From contig JAQWNP010000016.1 of NCBI GenBank assembly GCA_029268515.1, forward strand, positions 265,649 through 329,648: DNA of 64,000 bases, written 5' to 3'. Shown here in pieces: positions 17,903 to 27,343 of this stretch. Made by a program: the position numbers and the translations under genes. Origin of the DNA: Phycisphaerales bacterium (GTDB lineage Bacteria > Planctomycetota > Phycisphaerae > Phycisphaerales > SM1A02). Each line of letters opens with the position of its first letter. Position 1 is the first letter of the stretch. A model generated the notes under the pieces. The model ran no database searches. It was given only the letters and a program-made list of their open reading frames with translations, and was not told the origin of the DNA.

Positions 17903-19236
17903 AAGATAAAGGGCCAGTCTCGTGCTGCCGGCAGGTCAGTTTCTAATCGAGATGCCAAAGCGTCACGACTAAGTCTCTCTGTTGCTTGAAGTCTGCTTGC
18001 ATAGATCTGCCGTTGATCCGCCAAGAAGTCATGTAGTTCAATGTACTTCTGCTGCCGCTGCGTCGATTTCCAGGGCGACTCTTGAATCATGTCGAGAAAG
18101 TTCTTTTTATGTTTACTAGGACCTTGATCCTGTAAGTCGAGCCGCTGAGGATCGTGCCACAGACGATGCCCGAGCGAGATTAATCGATCTAAACCACGAT
18201 TACTCTTATCCCTAAAGACACTCAGACCTGGCAAAGTCAAGGTGCAACTAATAGCGACAGCCCCAGCCGGGCGAATCCCCAACCATTGATTCATCCACTG
18301 CTCCATGACTTTGTCATAGATAGCACCGGATTGGCCATGAATAAATAGATCCGCCAGGGCGATTCGGCTAATCGCTGTGATCACTAACGCTCTGGGAAGC
18401 AACGCATCGAGCTCAGGTATGGATTCTCCTGTGATTGGAATCTTCACTGCAATACGTTGTCCAGATTGATCACGCTTCCACAATGGCAGCTCAATTTGAG
18501 ACGCGTCAACTTTCAGTAGCCGCATCTTGCTATCGGGCCATGCTTGTACAGCCTTGTTATAGGCTTCTACACACGACCGAGGATTCTCATACATCAGCGC
18601 CACCAAGCGACGACCAATTGGCGTGTTCAATAAATTTGAGGCACGTACAACCTGCACAGGCTTAACCCATGGCGATCGGAGTTTGGATGTCATCATGGCA
18701 AGTTGCCCAGCTGCATCAGTTGCATCTAGATGATTACCCAGTAACTCATGCATCAACTGAAGACCGTTTGCAACACCTTCGGTTGCAAGACAATCTGCCG
18801 TGTCCAGGGGCTTTGGTTGCTGTGCCGATTGCCAGCACAGTGGAACCGTCGAATCGAGTGATAGCAGCGGTAAATAATGTCGTATCAAACCATCGCCAAC
18901 AACATCATCACCCTCCACAACTTTCGGAATCGGTACCACCCCAGCAGGTCCCACATGATGATCAATGACGAGTTCCACACCTACAGCTTGTTTAGCACGC
19001 ATTTGCTCCGCAAGCGCAATGTATTTCACCAGAATACCTGGATGATGCATTGTTGGCTGATGACCTGTCATCACAATAGGCTGAGCAAGAGGAACGCCAA
19101 CTGCTTCTTTGGTTGCGTCACCCCACCAAGAGATAGGCTTGCCATCTAAGTCCCCATGGGCTTTATCTGGCGTGCGCCATTTTGGACCGTTCGATGGTCC
19201 ATCAAACCACAGACCTTGGTCCCAACCTTCACTCAC
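17800..19236 (-). CDS. Uncharacterised protein, distant BshC-like resemblance
   Basis: Around residues 45-80 it reads VMTGHQPTMHHPGILVKYIA, which resembles in pattern the GxQxxLxxGPLYxxxK segment of BshC, the putative cysteine-adding enzyme of bacillithiol synthesis. A later VIDHHVGPAGVVPIPKV could parallel the BshC segment following that motif. The match is by eye and weak. The GTG at 19236 is preferred because it forms a GTGA overlap with the upstream glycosyltransferase stop; a GTG at 19269 is also possible. The C-terminal third, with PFIFYPDEALDSL, is probably helical. No bshA or bshB was recognised in the window. Confidence 0.6.
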   Translation of the reverse strand: MSEGWDQGLWFDGPSNGPKWRTPDKAHGDLDGKPISWWGDATKEAVGVPLAQPIVMTGHQPTMHHPGILVKYIALAEQMRAKQAVGVELVIDHHVGPAGVVPIPKVVEGDDVVGDGLIRHYLPLLSLDSTVPLCWQSAQQPKPLDTADCLATEGVANGLQLMHELLGNHLDATDAAGQLAMMTSKLRSPWVKPVQVVRASNLLNTPIGRRLVALMYENPRSCVEAYNKAVQAWPDSKMRLLKVDASQIELPLWKRDQSGQRIAVKIPITGESIPELDALLPRALVITAISRIALADLFIHGQSGAIYDKVMEQWMNQWLGIRPAGAVAISCTLTLPGLSVFRDKSNRGLDRLISLGHRLWHDPQRLDLQDQGPSKHKKNFLDMIQESPWKSTQRQQKYIELHDFLADQRQIYASRLQATERLSRDALASRLETDLPAARDWPFIFYPDEALDSLVARVESALGEEGAVVGRTTRSSLR

Positions 19237-19994
19237 GACGATGAAACAACGGCGTCCATTTTCGGACACGGCGCCTTACCTCGCCGAGCAAGTTGTTCTG
19301 TCACGGCACTGCGGTAGTGAGCAAGCCGAATGCTAAAGTCATCAAGCTCTCCACCAAAGGTACGATTTTCGTCTGGATATAAAAGCTTTACTGGAATCTC
19401 TCTGATACGAAGTTTAGCTTCGGCAACTTCCACCCAAAACTGCATTGGAATGTCATAACCATCACGGTCGAGCTCCAGCTTCTGACAGGCCGCTACTCGG
19501 TAAGCCTTGAAACCACAAAATGCATCAGTAATTCTTAGACCCAAGCAGCGATTGAGCTCATGGGTCATCAGCTGGTTAATACGCCGACGGTCGGCGGGAG
19601 GCGCATCATTCTCAGGCCGCGATTCCAGATACCGACTGCCGGATACCACATCTGAATCATCTTCCGCAATTGCCTCTAGAAAGACCGGTATTGATGCTGG
19701 CTCATGTTGCTCATCACAGTCAATCGTAATGAGCCACTCAAATGAATGTTGCGCGGCCCAAGAAAGCATATGACGAATTGCCCATCCATAGCCACGGTTT
19801 TCTGGACTGCGTATCACATGGACTGGCTGGCCCACTAACGCCTGGCTTGTACCGTCGGTTGATCCATCATCAACAACCAACACATCCGCACAAGAGGCAT
19901 GAGCAACACGCCCCACTTCTTCAATGACCCTACTGACCGTTTCTTCTTCGTTGTATACAGGAATGCCAATCAGCACCCTACCATTCGCTGGCAT
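19233..19994 (-). CDS. Glycosyltransferase family 2
   Basis: A GT-A fold transferase of the polyprenyl-phosphate mannosyl/glucosyltransferase kind. Motifs visible are IGIPVYNEEETVSRVIEE at the N-terminus, LVVDDGSTDGT, and ITIDCDEQHEP, a variant DxD metal site. No C-terminal membrane spans are seen, so it is a soluble or peripheral enzyme. The ATG at 19994 is preceded by AAGGAA at six bases and is preferred over one 11 codons upstream. The acceptor is unknown. Its stop overlaps the next gene's start. Confidence 0.88.
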   Translation of the reverse strand: MPANGRVLIGIPVYNEEETVSRVIEEVGRVAHASCADVLVVDDGSTDGTSQALVGQPVHVIRSPENRGYGWAIRHMLSWAAQHSFEWLITIDCDEQHEPASIPVFLEAIAEDDSDVVSGSRYLESRPENDAPPADRRRINQLMTHELNRCLGLRITDAFCGFKAYRVAACQKLELDRDGYDIPMQFWVEVAEAKLRIREIPVKLLYPDENRTFGGELDDFSIRLAHYRSAVTEQLARRGKAPCPKMDAVVSSS

Positions 19995-20060
19995 TTTATT
20001 TTCCTTTGAAGGCTCTACAGAACTCAATCAAAACCCCAGAACGCTTTTTCCTATCAATCA

Positions 20061-21062
20061 TCAATCTCCTGCAAGCGGATCTGGCTTGTAGAGCCTTGTA
20101 TTGAGAGCCCAGATCTTGTCGGTCAGTGGTCCACGATGCACGCTTTCTTCATCATCATTGCCATCCCTTGCAGCTGTGATTCCCATCTGCGTCTTGGCAT
20201 CAAGATCGTCTAAGTTTGCAACGAAGATCGCCTCTGGCGTACTCGGAACCTTGGCCGCACCAAATTCAAGCACACCGTGGTGACTGAGAACGATATGGAT
20301 CAATGCCATTTCTGAATGCTCAGACAAAGAACCTTGCCCAGAAGCGGGCATTTCATTTAGCTTTTCTTTCAGGATCATTGCCCCACCAACAACATGGCCA
20401 ATGAGATTGCCGCCAATCGTGTATTCAAATCCACGTTCCCAGGTCAGCTCATAGACTTTACCAAGGTCATGCAGAAACAAACCCATCAGCACGAGATCGC
20501 GATTCAGTGCAGGATAATGTTGCAGCATTCCATCTGCTAACTTCATCAGCTGTAGTGTGTGCTCCAGTAATCCACCGATCCAAGCATGGTGCAACAACAT
20601 TGCCGCCGGGGCCTGGCGGAATCTACGCATCAGATCTTCATCGGTCAAAAAGAGTTCGGCCAACGCACGCATTCCATGATGATCTAATGAACGAAGAAGC
20701 CCCTCGACCTCTCTAAACATGACATCAATATCTTTCTTGGTCGCAGGAAGTAAATAAAGCATCTCATCTTGAGAAACTTCATGCTTTCGTACTTGCTCCA
20801 AAATAATCTGTAGTTGCCCGTTGTAATCCTGTGTCTGACCCGAAATCCAGACAAAGCCAGTCTCTCCCAATTCGCTCAGATGATCACGATTGAATGACCA
20901 TTGTCGCGCAGGCGCATCCCCAGTGGCGTCTCGTAGTAAACATTTTAAATAGTCTTTACCGTTGCGCGTGGTACCAATTTGCGGATTGAGAATGCTATAC
21001 GCACCTTCGACGTAATCATGGGGTTTCAGTTTTCTAATATCACGGTGCGTGTCTATCGACAT
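20061..21062 (-). CDS. YhaM-type 3'-5' exoribonuclease (OB fold plus HD domain)
   Basis: The N-terminal 120 residues form a nucleic-acid-binding OB fold (YLKCLLRDATGD, VWISGQTQDYNGQLQIIL). The second half is an HD metal-dependent domain with HHAWIGGLLEHTLQ, GLFLHDLGKVYEL and IVLSHHGVLEFG. This is the arrangement of the Bacillus YhaM and Staphylococcus CBF1 exoribonucleases, which degrade RNA and single-stranded DNA from the 3' end. Length 333, close to YhaM. It is the fourth gene of the lysS operon. Confidence 0.85.
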   Translation of the reverse strand: MSIDTHRDIRKLKPHDYVEGAYSILNPQIGTTRNGKDYLKCLLRDATGDAPARQWSFNRDHLSELGETGFVWISGQTQDYNGQLQIILEQVRKHEVSQDEMLYLLPATKKDIDVMFREVEGLLRSLDHHGMRALAELFLTDEDLMRRFRQAPAAMLLHHAWIGGLLEHTLQLMKLADGMLQHYPALNRDLVLMGLFLHDLGKVYELTWERGFEYTIGGNLIGHVVGGAMILKEKLNEMPASGQGSLSEHSEMALIHIVLSHHGVLEFGAAKVPSTPEAIFVANLDDLDAKTQMGITAARDGNDDEESVHRGPLTDKIWALNTRLYKPDPLAGD

Positions 21063-21156
21063 GTCTTGCCATTCTCATAAGACCCTGAATCAGTTCATCC
21101 AACACATCACTCAAAAAAGTGAGACCACTATTCTACCACTGGGCCTGCTCTCTTTC

Positions 21157-22119
21157 TTAACATCCCTGAGAATCACGAATAGCAGCAATAGCTGTCGGTA
21201 TTTCAGTCAATAGATCTGTCGCGAGCATGCCTGTTTTGCCATTGCGATGAGCCCATTGATCACCTGCAGACCCGTGCACAAATACGCCTGAAATTGCAGA
21301 AGTAATAAGTTTCCGGCCTATCGAACCGGCCCCTTCCGACCACTGACCAATAAAGGAAGCGATCACACCCGTCAGTATGTCACCCGAGCCACCAGTGGCC
21401 AAAGCAACATTTCCAACATCACTGATCCAGATCTGCTGCCCATCACTCACGACAGTAGATGGCCCCTTAAGCACCACAACGGCGCCCAATCTTTGCGCCA
21501 GAAGCTGAGCGGCTGCCGAACGCTCTTTTTCACTCACTGGGTCAGCCTCTATCTGAAACGCGTCTGCCAGGAGCCGATACTCACCCGGATGCGGCGTGAC
21601 AACTAAGGGCGCTCGAATGTCTGGTCCAACATCCACAATGGCTGCAAGCGCGCGTAGGCCGTCGGCATCAAGAACAATAGGGCAACGATCTTGTGTTAAT
21701 AAATGTAGCACCAGCTGTTGTACGCTCTCACCAGTTCCAAGTCCGCAACCAATCGCAACGACTGATGCACTGTCAATGATGCGATCTACAATTTCAGCGG
21801 CAGCACTCGCCAGAAGCTGCCCTTGAGCATTGACAGGAAGCCCAGCCAGCGTTGCGGTCGGCGCGATGCATCCAGCAGCGACTGCCAACGGTTCTGGAAC
21901 AGCAAGGACACAACGACCGGCACCCGCGCGCATTGCCGCCTGTCCACACATGGCCGCTGCGCCGAGCATTACTGTTGGCTTTTCTGCACAATCACCAACA
22001 ACGCAAACAGTGCCAAAGGTACCCTTGTGACCCGATTCTGGTCTCGGTGGAAGTTCAGGACTCAGACCAATTTGAAATTCAGAGGGCTCGGCCAAAGGTG
22101 GATCACTAGGACCGATCAC
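21157..22119 (-). CDS. nnrD: ADP-dependent (S)-NAD(P)H-hydrate dehydratase
   Basis: Repairs hydrated NADH/NADPH. The ribokinase-like fold is recognisable from GTVCVVGDCAEKPTVMLGAA, VIAIGCGLGTG-type segments (here VVAIGCGLGTGE), LDADGLRAL, TPHPGEYRLL, VVLKGPSTVVSDG and NVALATGGSGDILTGVIAS with the catalytic Asp. The 320 residues correspond to the dehydratase domain alone; the YjeF N-terminal epimerase domain found fused in many bacteria is missing. It starts with GTG in a GTGA overlap with the transglutaminase stop. Confidence 0.93.
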   Translation of the reverse strand: MIGPSDPPLAEPSEFQIGLSPELPPRPESGHKGTFGTVCVVGDCAEKPTVMLGAAAMCGQAAMRAGAGRCVLAVPEPLAVAAGCIAPTATLAGLPVNAQGQLLASAAAEIVDRIIDSASVVAIGCGLGTGESVQQLVLHLLTQDRCPIVLDADGLRALAAIVDVGPDIRAPLVVTPHPGEYRLLADAFQIEADPVSEKERSAAAQLLAQRLGAVVVLKGPSTVVSDGQQIWISDVGNVALATGGSGDILTGVIASFIGQWSEGAGSIGRKLITSAISGVFVHGSAGDQWAHRNGKTGMLATDLLTEIPTAIAAIRDSQGC

Positions 22120-23672
22120 CTTTTCGGGTCCTGATCATAATGAACCGAAACAACCTCAATCTCAAGGTTGCCCATCAACCCAAGCATTGCAATAAGATCT
22201 TCCGCCATCGAACCATCAATAAGACTCGAAGTGCCAACCAAAATATGACTTGCACTAAAACGACCCGGAAGTGTTGCATCAAGATCAACCCAGGCGCCAT
22301 CGATCATTGCCTGCGTCCACATATGCCACCCGAAAATATCATCTCGATCAGCGAACTGCTCAGCATAGATTAACCCCGCCGCAGATCGAGCGGGAATACC
22401 ATGACTGCGCAACAGGGCCGCAAGCAACACAGCATGTTCAGAGCAGTCACCCTCCCGTGAGCGAGCGACTTCTGATGCTGTGGCGAATGCTGTATTGAGT
22501 GACTTCGTAGAAATATACTCGTGTACGAAGCGTCGCATTGCTTCAGCTTGCTCCAGATCACTATCCCCAGCCGAGATCAAGGCCGTAGCCACCAACTTTT
22601 TGATAGCCGGGTCTTCACCATCTACCACCACTGAAGATTGAAGGAACTCTTCGCTGCTTTGTTCTTCTTTTGTAGCTGGCTGCCGAGCAAAAACATCAAC
22701 GACGACATCTACCCAGCCAATATTCTCGCCATGCTTGACATATTGCGCCCCTGCAGATGGCAGTGTGCTCAGAACATCGCTTGAAGATTTGAGTCGATAT
22801 CGAGCAATGCTTGTTGCCAGCGAATTTGGAATAGATCGATTCGGCTTGACAAAGGTCTGGACCATAATCTCTGGCAACTGCTCAGCATCCGTTTGAGCCA
22901 TTTCCTGGGTGGCCCGCTGAGTCACCATGTCGCCAATAGGAAGACTCGTAACACTCCTGATCAATTCACCTGCCTGGTCATACACTTCATGAGACGTCAT
23001 GGGGACACCAGCAACTTTGGAATCAAAGGCAACAACTGGAATCTCACGGCCGTCGATGGTCACCGTATCGGGGCCAACCAAACGACGCTTCATCTCAACG
23101 TCAATAATTCGAAAACCCATTTCAACATCAACGGTCCGATACTGAATAGTCTTTGCTTTCGACTTCAGCCGTGTGTCCACAAACCGTTCCATTGCTGCGG
23201 GCATAAACCAAGAACCGGTTGGCAGTGGCTGACTCGCTTGATGGGTCCGATCACCTTGCATCGTCACTACATTGACCCCATCTGACGTGAAGGTAATTTT
23301 GCGTTTAACCTCCGAGGCTCCCATCAATTGCACAACCGTGATCTCAATCGGCTGGCCATCTTTGCCCTCAATAAAAGTCGCCGATGAACCAACACTCATA
23401 TTTTGACCAGCGCGATTCAATTCAATTTGCATCTCTTGAACTGTTTGGTAGCGACGCCCATCACTTGATCGCACTTGGTGCAACCAGCCTGCATGCGACC
23501 CGCCAATAGTGATGGCAAACCATCGCTCCTCTTCTTGTTCCCATACAACCGGGGACAAAGGAGTGGCATCTTCAACCTGAGCAGTGGCCGGCGTGCCTAC
23601 CAAGATCATCATGCAGCCAAAGATGAGCCCAATAGGAACCACCTGAAACAACCATTTACTCCGCAAGCTCAT
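22116..23672 (-). CDS. Exported transglutaminase-like protein
   Basis: An N-terminal signal segment (LFQVVPIGLIFGCMMILVG) leads to a beta-rich region of about 330 residues and a transglutaminase-like core near residues 370-490. The triad is visible as Cys in SREGDCSEHAVLLAALLRS, His in GWHMWTQA and Asp in VDLDATLPG. In bacteria this fold usually acts as a peptidase or amidase; the substrate here is unknown. It overlaps lysS by ATGA and nnrD by GTGA, so it is expressed with both, though no functional link is obvious. Confidence 0.88.
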   Translation of the reverse strand: MSLRSKWLFQVVPIGLIFGCMMILVGTPATAQVEDATPLSPVVWEQEEERWFAITIGGSHAGWLHQVRSSDGRRYQTVQEMQIELNRAGQNMSVGSSATFIEGKDGQPIEITVVQLMGASEVKRKITFTSDGVNVVTMQGDRTHQASQPLPTGSWFMPAAMERFVDTRLKSKAKTIQYRTVDVEMGFRIIDVEMKRRLVGPDTVTIDGREIPVVAFDSKVAGVPMTSHEVYDQAGELIRSVTSLPIGDMVTQRATQEMAQTDAEQLPEIMVQTFVKPNRSIPNSLATSIARYRLKSSSDVLSTLPSAGAQYVKHGENIGWVDVVVDVFARQPATKEEQSSEEFLQSSVVVDGEDPAIKKLVATALISAGDSDLEQAEAMRRFVHEYISTKSLNTAFATASEVARSREGDCSEHAVLLAALLRSHGIPARSAAGLIYAEQFADRDDIFGWHMWTQAMIDGAWVDLDATLPGRFSASHILVGTSSLIDGSMAEDLIAMLGLMGNLEIEVVSVHYDQDPKR

Positions 23673-25243
23673 ACAGAATCCTCAGTCGTACCAGATCGAT
23701 TCAGTAATGGAAACAGAATGACATCGCGAATATTAACTTCGCCACACATCAGCATAATCAACCGATCAATGCCGATGCCAAGTCCACCAGCTGGCGGCAT
23801 TCCGACATGCAGGGCGTTAATAAAGTCCTCATCAAGTGTTCTAAAAGCCGCCGCTTCATCACCGCCACCTGTGAGCTGCGCTGTAAATCTCTCTCGCTGC
23901 ACCTCAGGATCATTCAGTTCGGTATAGGCATTGGCGAGTTCCATTCCACCAATAAAGAGCTCTGATCGATCACTAATGTCTGGATCTTCCCGGCGCGGCC
24001 TTGTGAGTGGCGAAATTTGACTTGGGAATCCCGTGACAAAAAGTGGCTTCGTTGGTTCAATCGAGTCTTCCACAACTGCATCGAACAAATCTTCAACCAA
24101 CACCCAATGGTCTTTTTTATCCGCATCCACAATGTTGCATGATTTTGCCTTTGCGAGGACTGCTGCTTCATCCCGCATCGAGCAGCCGGCATGCTTCTCG
24201 AAAAGATCGCCATATTCCTGCCTTGCAAAGGGAAGGCTGTAGTCAATTTCATGGTCACCAAAGGAGCGAACAGGCCCCTGTCCATCATTGAGCTCAACGG
24301 CCAGGCTATTAAAAAGCCGCTCCGTTAAATCGAGCATCGAATCACAGTCACCAAAGGCCTGGTAGATCTCAAGCATGGTGAACTCGGGATTGTGCCTGCG
24401 ATCAATTCCCTCATTACGGAAGTTCCGGTTGATCTCATAAACACGCGGCAACCCACCAACAAGAAGACGCTTGAGATACAGTTCGGGAGCAATACGAAGA
24501 AACAATTTCATATCTAACGCGTTGTGATGTGTCTCAAATGGACGAGCCGCGGCGCCACCTGCAACTGGCTGCATCATGGGCGTCTCAACTTCCATAAAAT
24601 CTTCGGCATCGAAAAATGCTCGTACGTGGCGAACAATCTGCGACCTCTGCTTAAAGGTCGCTACTGTCGAAGGATTCATATACATATCAACATAACGCTG
24701 GCGATAGCGAGCTTCTGTGTCGGTGAGCCCATGATACTTTTCAGGTGGTGGAGACAATGACTTACATGCAAGGTCAAAGCGATCTGCCCAGACACAAATC
24801 TCACCACGATTGGTTTGCCCCATGGGGCCACCAGCAATCACGATGTCACCATAATCCAACTTGGCCGCAAGTTTAAAAGTCTCTGGAGCAACTGCTGCCT
24901 TAGAAACACTTATTTGTAGATCACCGGTGTGATCCCGCAAAACAATGAAGACCAGCTTGCCCATTGCTCTGTGCTGTACACAACGACCCGCGACCAACAT
25001 GTGAGGTCGATTGTCCGTGGCGCCTTCACTTTCTGAAAATGCCTCATGTGCAGAAAGATCAAAGGTGGCACGGGCCTCTGCTAAGGAAGCAAGGCCATCA
25101 CAGCGATCACCATACCCATCAATACCGAAGACTTCCCGCCACCGAGCAAGCTTCTGCCGCCGGGCTCTTACTAGATCAGAATCGCCTGGTGCCTTTACGG
25201 CACCCGCCTTGCTCTCACTCGAATTGGCCTTTGTGTTGCTCAT
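23669..25243 (-). CDS. lysS: Lysyl-tRNA synthetase, class II
   Basis: Charges tRNA-Lys. An N-terminal anticodon-binding OB fold (about residues 80-190) is followed by the class II core. Motif 2 lies in VYEINRNFRNEGIDRRHNPE and motif 3 in GGLGIGIDRLIMLM. Residues typical of LysRS, such as FMEVETPMMQ and FTMLEIYQAFGD, are present. Length 524. It is the first gene of a minus-strand operon and is divergent from the SDR gene across 54 bases that must hold both promoters. Confidence 0.97.
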   Translation of the reverse strand: MSNTKANSSESKAGAVKAPGDSDLVRARRQKLARWREVFGIDGYGDRCDGLASLAEARATFDLSAHEAFSESEGATDNRPHMLVAGRCVQHRAMGKLVFIVLRDHTGDLQISVSKAAVAPETFKLAAKLDYGDIVIAGGPMGQTNRGEICVWADRFDLACKSLSPPPEKYHGLTDTEARYRQRYVDMYMNPSTVATFKQRSQIVRHVRAFFDAEDFMEVETPMMQPVAGGAAARPFETHHNALDMKLFLRIAPELYLKRLLVGGLPRVYEINRNFRNEGIDRRHNPEFTMLEIYQAFGDCDSMLDLTERLFNSLAVELNDGQGPVRSFGDHEIDYSLPFARQEYGDLFEKHAGCSMRDEAAVLAKAKSCNIVDADKKDHWVLVEDLFDAVVEDSIEPTKPLFVTGFPSQISPLTRPRREDPDISDRSELFIGGMELANAYTELNDPEVQRERFTAQLTGGGDEAAAFRTLDEDFINALHVGMPPAGGLGIGIDRLIMLMCGEVNIRDVILFPLLNRSGTTEDSV

Positions 25244-25297
25244 ACAAGTAGAATGGTATCTCGCTCAGGCAAACCCTGCATTTAGAGAAGCCCACTT

Positions 25298-26068
25298 ATG
25301 TTAGTTTCCTTAGAAGATCGCACTGTCCTTGTGACAGGTGCCAGCACCGGCATTGGCAGAGCCACGGCGCAAGCCCTGGCGGACCGGGGCGCCAATGTGG
25401 TGGCTTGTGCTCGCAACCAAGACGCCCTGACCGCCGTTATTGACGATCTTCCCCACACCCCTGGCAAGCATTTGGCCATTGGATGTGATGTCAGCGACCG
25501 AAACCAAGTGGGTGAAATGGTCGACCAGACGGTGCGTACCTATGAGACTGTCTACGGACTGGTTAATGCTGCTGGGGTCATGCCGCTAGGCCCATTTGTG
25601 GAATGTCGCATGGATGACTGGGATCACGTGGTCGATGTGAATATCAAAGGCGTACTACACACAATTGGTCATTTACTTCCCCATTTTCTGAGCCAACAGA
25701 CTGGACACATTGTCAACATTAGTTCCATCGCCGGACATAAAGTCATGCCGACAGCAGCGGTTTACTGCGCAACGAAGTTTGCTGTCCACGCAATCTCAGA
25801 GGGGCTTCGCAGCGAACTTTCAAAACATGCCCAGTCCGAACCACATACGATACGTGTCACCGAGATTGCGCCTGGTTTAGTAGAAACTGAGCTACGGCAT
25901 TCAATCACCCACGAGAAGACGAAGCAACAGGTTTCAAACTGGCTTGCTGGAATGAAAAATCCACTTCAGTCTGAAGATGTTGCAAGAAGTATTTGCCAAG
26001 CGTTGGAGGCACCTCAACATGTTGGAATCAACCAAGTTCTTCTTCGCCCAATTGAAGAAGTTCACTGA
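25298..26068 (+). CDS. Short-chain dehydrogenase/reductase
   Basis: Classical SDR of 256 residues. The nucleotide-binding TGASTGIGRATA lies near the N-terminus, NAAG in GLVNAAGVMPLG, the catalytic Ser in NISSIAGHK and Tyr/Lys in YCATKFAVH. The set resembles the NADP-dependent serine 3-dehydrogenase/YdfG-type branch, but the substrate cannot be decided from sequence. It lies 99 bases ahead of the phosphofructokinase gene on the same strand. Confidence 0.93.
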   Translation: MLVSLEDRTVLVTGASTGIGRATAQALADRGANVVACARNQDALTAVIDDLPHTPGKHLAIGCDVSDRNQVGEMVDQTVRTYETVYGLVNAAGVMPLGPFVECRMDDWDHVVDVNIKGVLHTIGHLLPHFLSQQTGHIVNISSIAGHKVMPTAAVYCATKFAVHAISEGLRSELSKHAQSEPHTIRVTEIAPGLVETELRHSITHEKTKQQVSNWLAGMKNPLQSEDVARSICQALEAPQHVGINQVLLRPIEEVH

Positions 26069-26167
26069 AAAAAGATGATGGCTTCATTTTGATGAGGTAG
26101 TATCTCACCTCGCTACGCAGTCCGTTACCACTTTGAGGAACCTAGTTTCTGTACTGGTTTTTAGCTT

Positions 26168-27268
26168 ATGACTAAGAAAATTCGTCGCATTGGCCTGCTC
26201 ACTGGAGGCGGAGACTGCCCTGGCCTTAACGCCGTCATCCGTGCCGTTACAAAGACAGCACGCTCCCGATTTGACATTGATGTTGTGGGCGTACTTGACG
26301 GCTATCGAGGGCTCATTGAAGGAAGTGTAAAAGAGCTCACCTGGTCCACGGTGTCAGGAATACTGAATCGAGGCGGCACAATTCTGGGATCTAATAATCG
26401 CGTCAATCCTCAGCGATATCACATTGGCCATGATGAAGATGGCGCCCCACAATTTGAAGATGCCACTCAGAAGTGCCTCAAGACCATTGAAGAACACAAG
26501 ATTGATGCCATGATCATTATTGGTGGCGATGGAACAATGAGTGTCGCAGAGTCACTTCTACAGGCTGGCGTTAATTGTATCGGTGTACCTAAGACGATTG
26601 ACAATGACATCATCGGAACTGACCTCACATTTGGTTTCACGACCGCAATGACCACTGCAACATTGTCACTTGATCGCTTACATACAACTGCTGCATCTCA
26701 TCATCGAGTCATGGTCTGCGAACTCATGGGGCGAAACGCGGGATGGCTAGCGCTAAGTGCAGGCATTGCCTCGGGATCTGATGTCATTCTTATTCCTGAG
26801 ATTCCTTTTGATATCAATAAACTCTGTGAATATGTCGATGGCCGACAACATCGTGGGCGTGGGTTCTCAATCATTGCCTGTGCCGAAGGGGCCTGTGAGG
26901 TAGACGGCGACAAACACGTACGCCTGCACGACCCACTGAGTCCAGATCCGATCCGCCTTGGTGGCATTGGCGCTCATGTGGCTGACGAGGTCGAAAAACG
27001 GACTGGCATAGAGACCCGCACCACCGTACTGGGGCATGTCCAGCGTGGCGGCCCCCCAGTTGCCGCCGACCGTGTCCTTGCGACCCAATTCGGCTGGGCC
27101 TCAATAGAACTGCTCATGGCTGGTGGCCATGGACGAATTATCGTGGTTCAAGATGGCAAGCTCAGCGATATTGATATCCGCTCAGTAGCGAATAAACAGC
27201 GGTTGGTGCCGCTCGATGATCCCCTGGTCCAGGCCGCTCGTTCCGTCAAGACGTCCTTTGGCGACTAG
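26168..27268 (+). CDS. pfkA: 6-phosphofructokinase, group with G104/K124-type signature
   Basis: Phosphorylates fructose 6-phosphate in glycolysis. Motifs: LLTGGGDCPGLNAVIRA, GGDGTMS, PKTIDNDIIGTDLTFGF with the catalytic Asp, and MGRNAGWLAL. In the family the residue after GGD (Gly for ATP, Asp for PPi) and that before TIDND (Gly for ATP, Lys for PPi) predict the phosphate donor. Here they are Gly and Lys, the mixed type known from Streptomyces-like ATP enzymes. ATP is thus the likelier donor. Length 366, longer than the 320 of E. coli PfkA. Confidence 0.93.
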   Translation: MTKKIRRIGLLTGGGDCPGLNAVIRAVTKTARSRFDIDVVGVLDGYRGLIEGSVKELTWSTVSGILNRGGTILGSNNRVNPQRYHIGHDEDGAPQFEDATQKCLKTIEEHKIDAMIIIGGDGTMSVAESLLQAGVNCIGVPKTIDNDIIGTDLTFGFTTAMTTATLSLDRLHTTAASHHRVMVCELMGRNAGWLALSAGIASGSDVILIPEIPFDINKLCEYVDGRQHRGRGFSIIACAEGACEVDGDKHVRLHDPLSPDPIRLGGIGAHVADEVEKRTGIETRTTVLGHVQRGGPPVAADRVLATQFGWASIELLMAGGHGRIIVVQDGKLSDIDIRSVANKQRLVPLDDPLVQAARSVKTSFGD

Positions 27269-27343
27269 GCACTAATCGAGCATGAGCCCCTTCTCAGACG
27301 AGGTGGATTTGTCGGCAGCAGAAGTCGCGCGTATTCTTCAACT

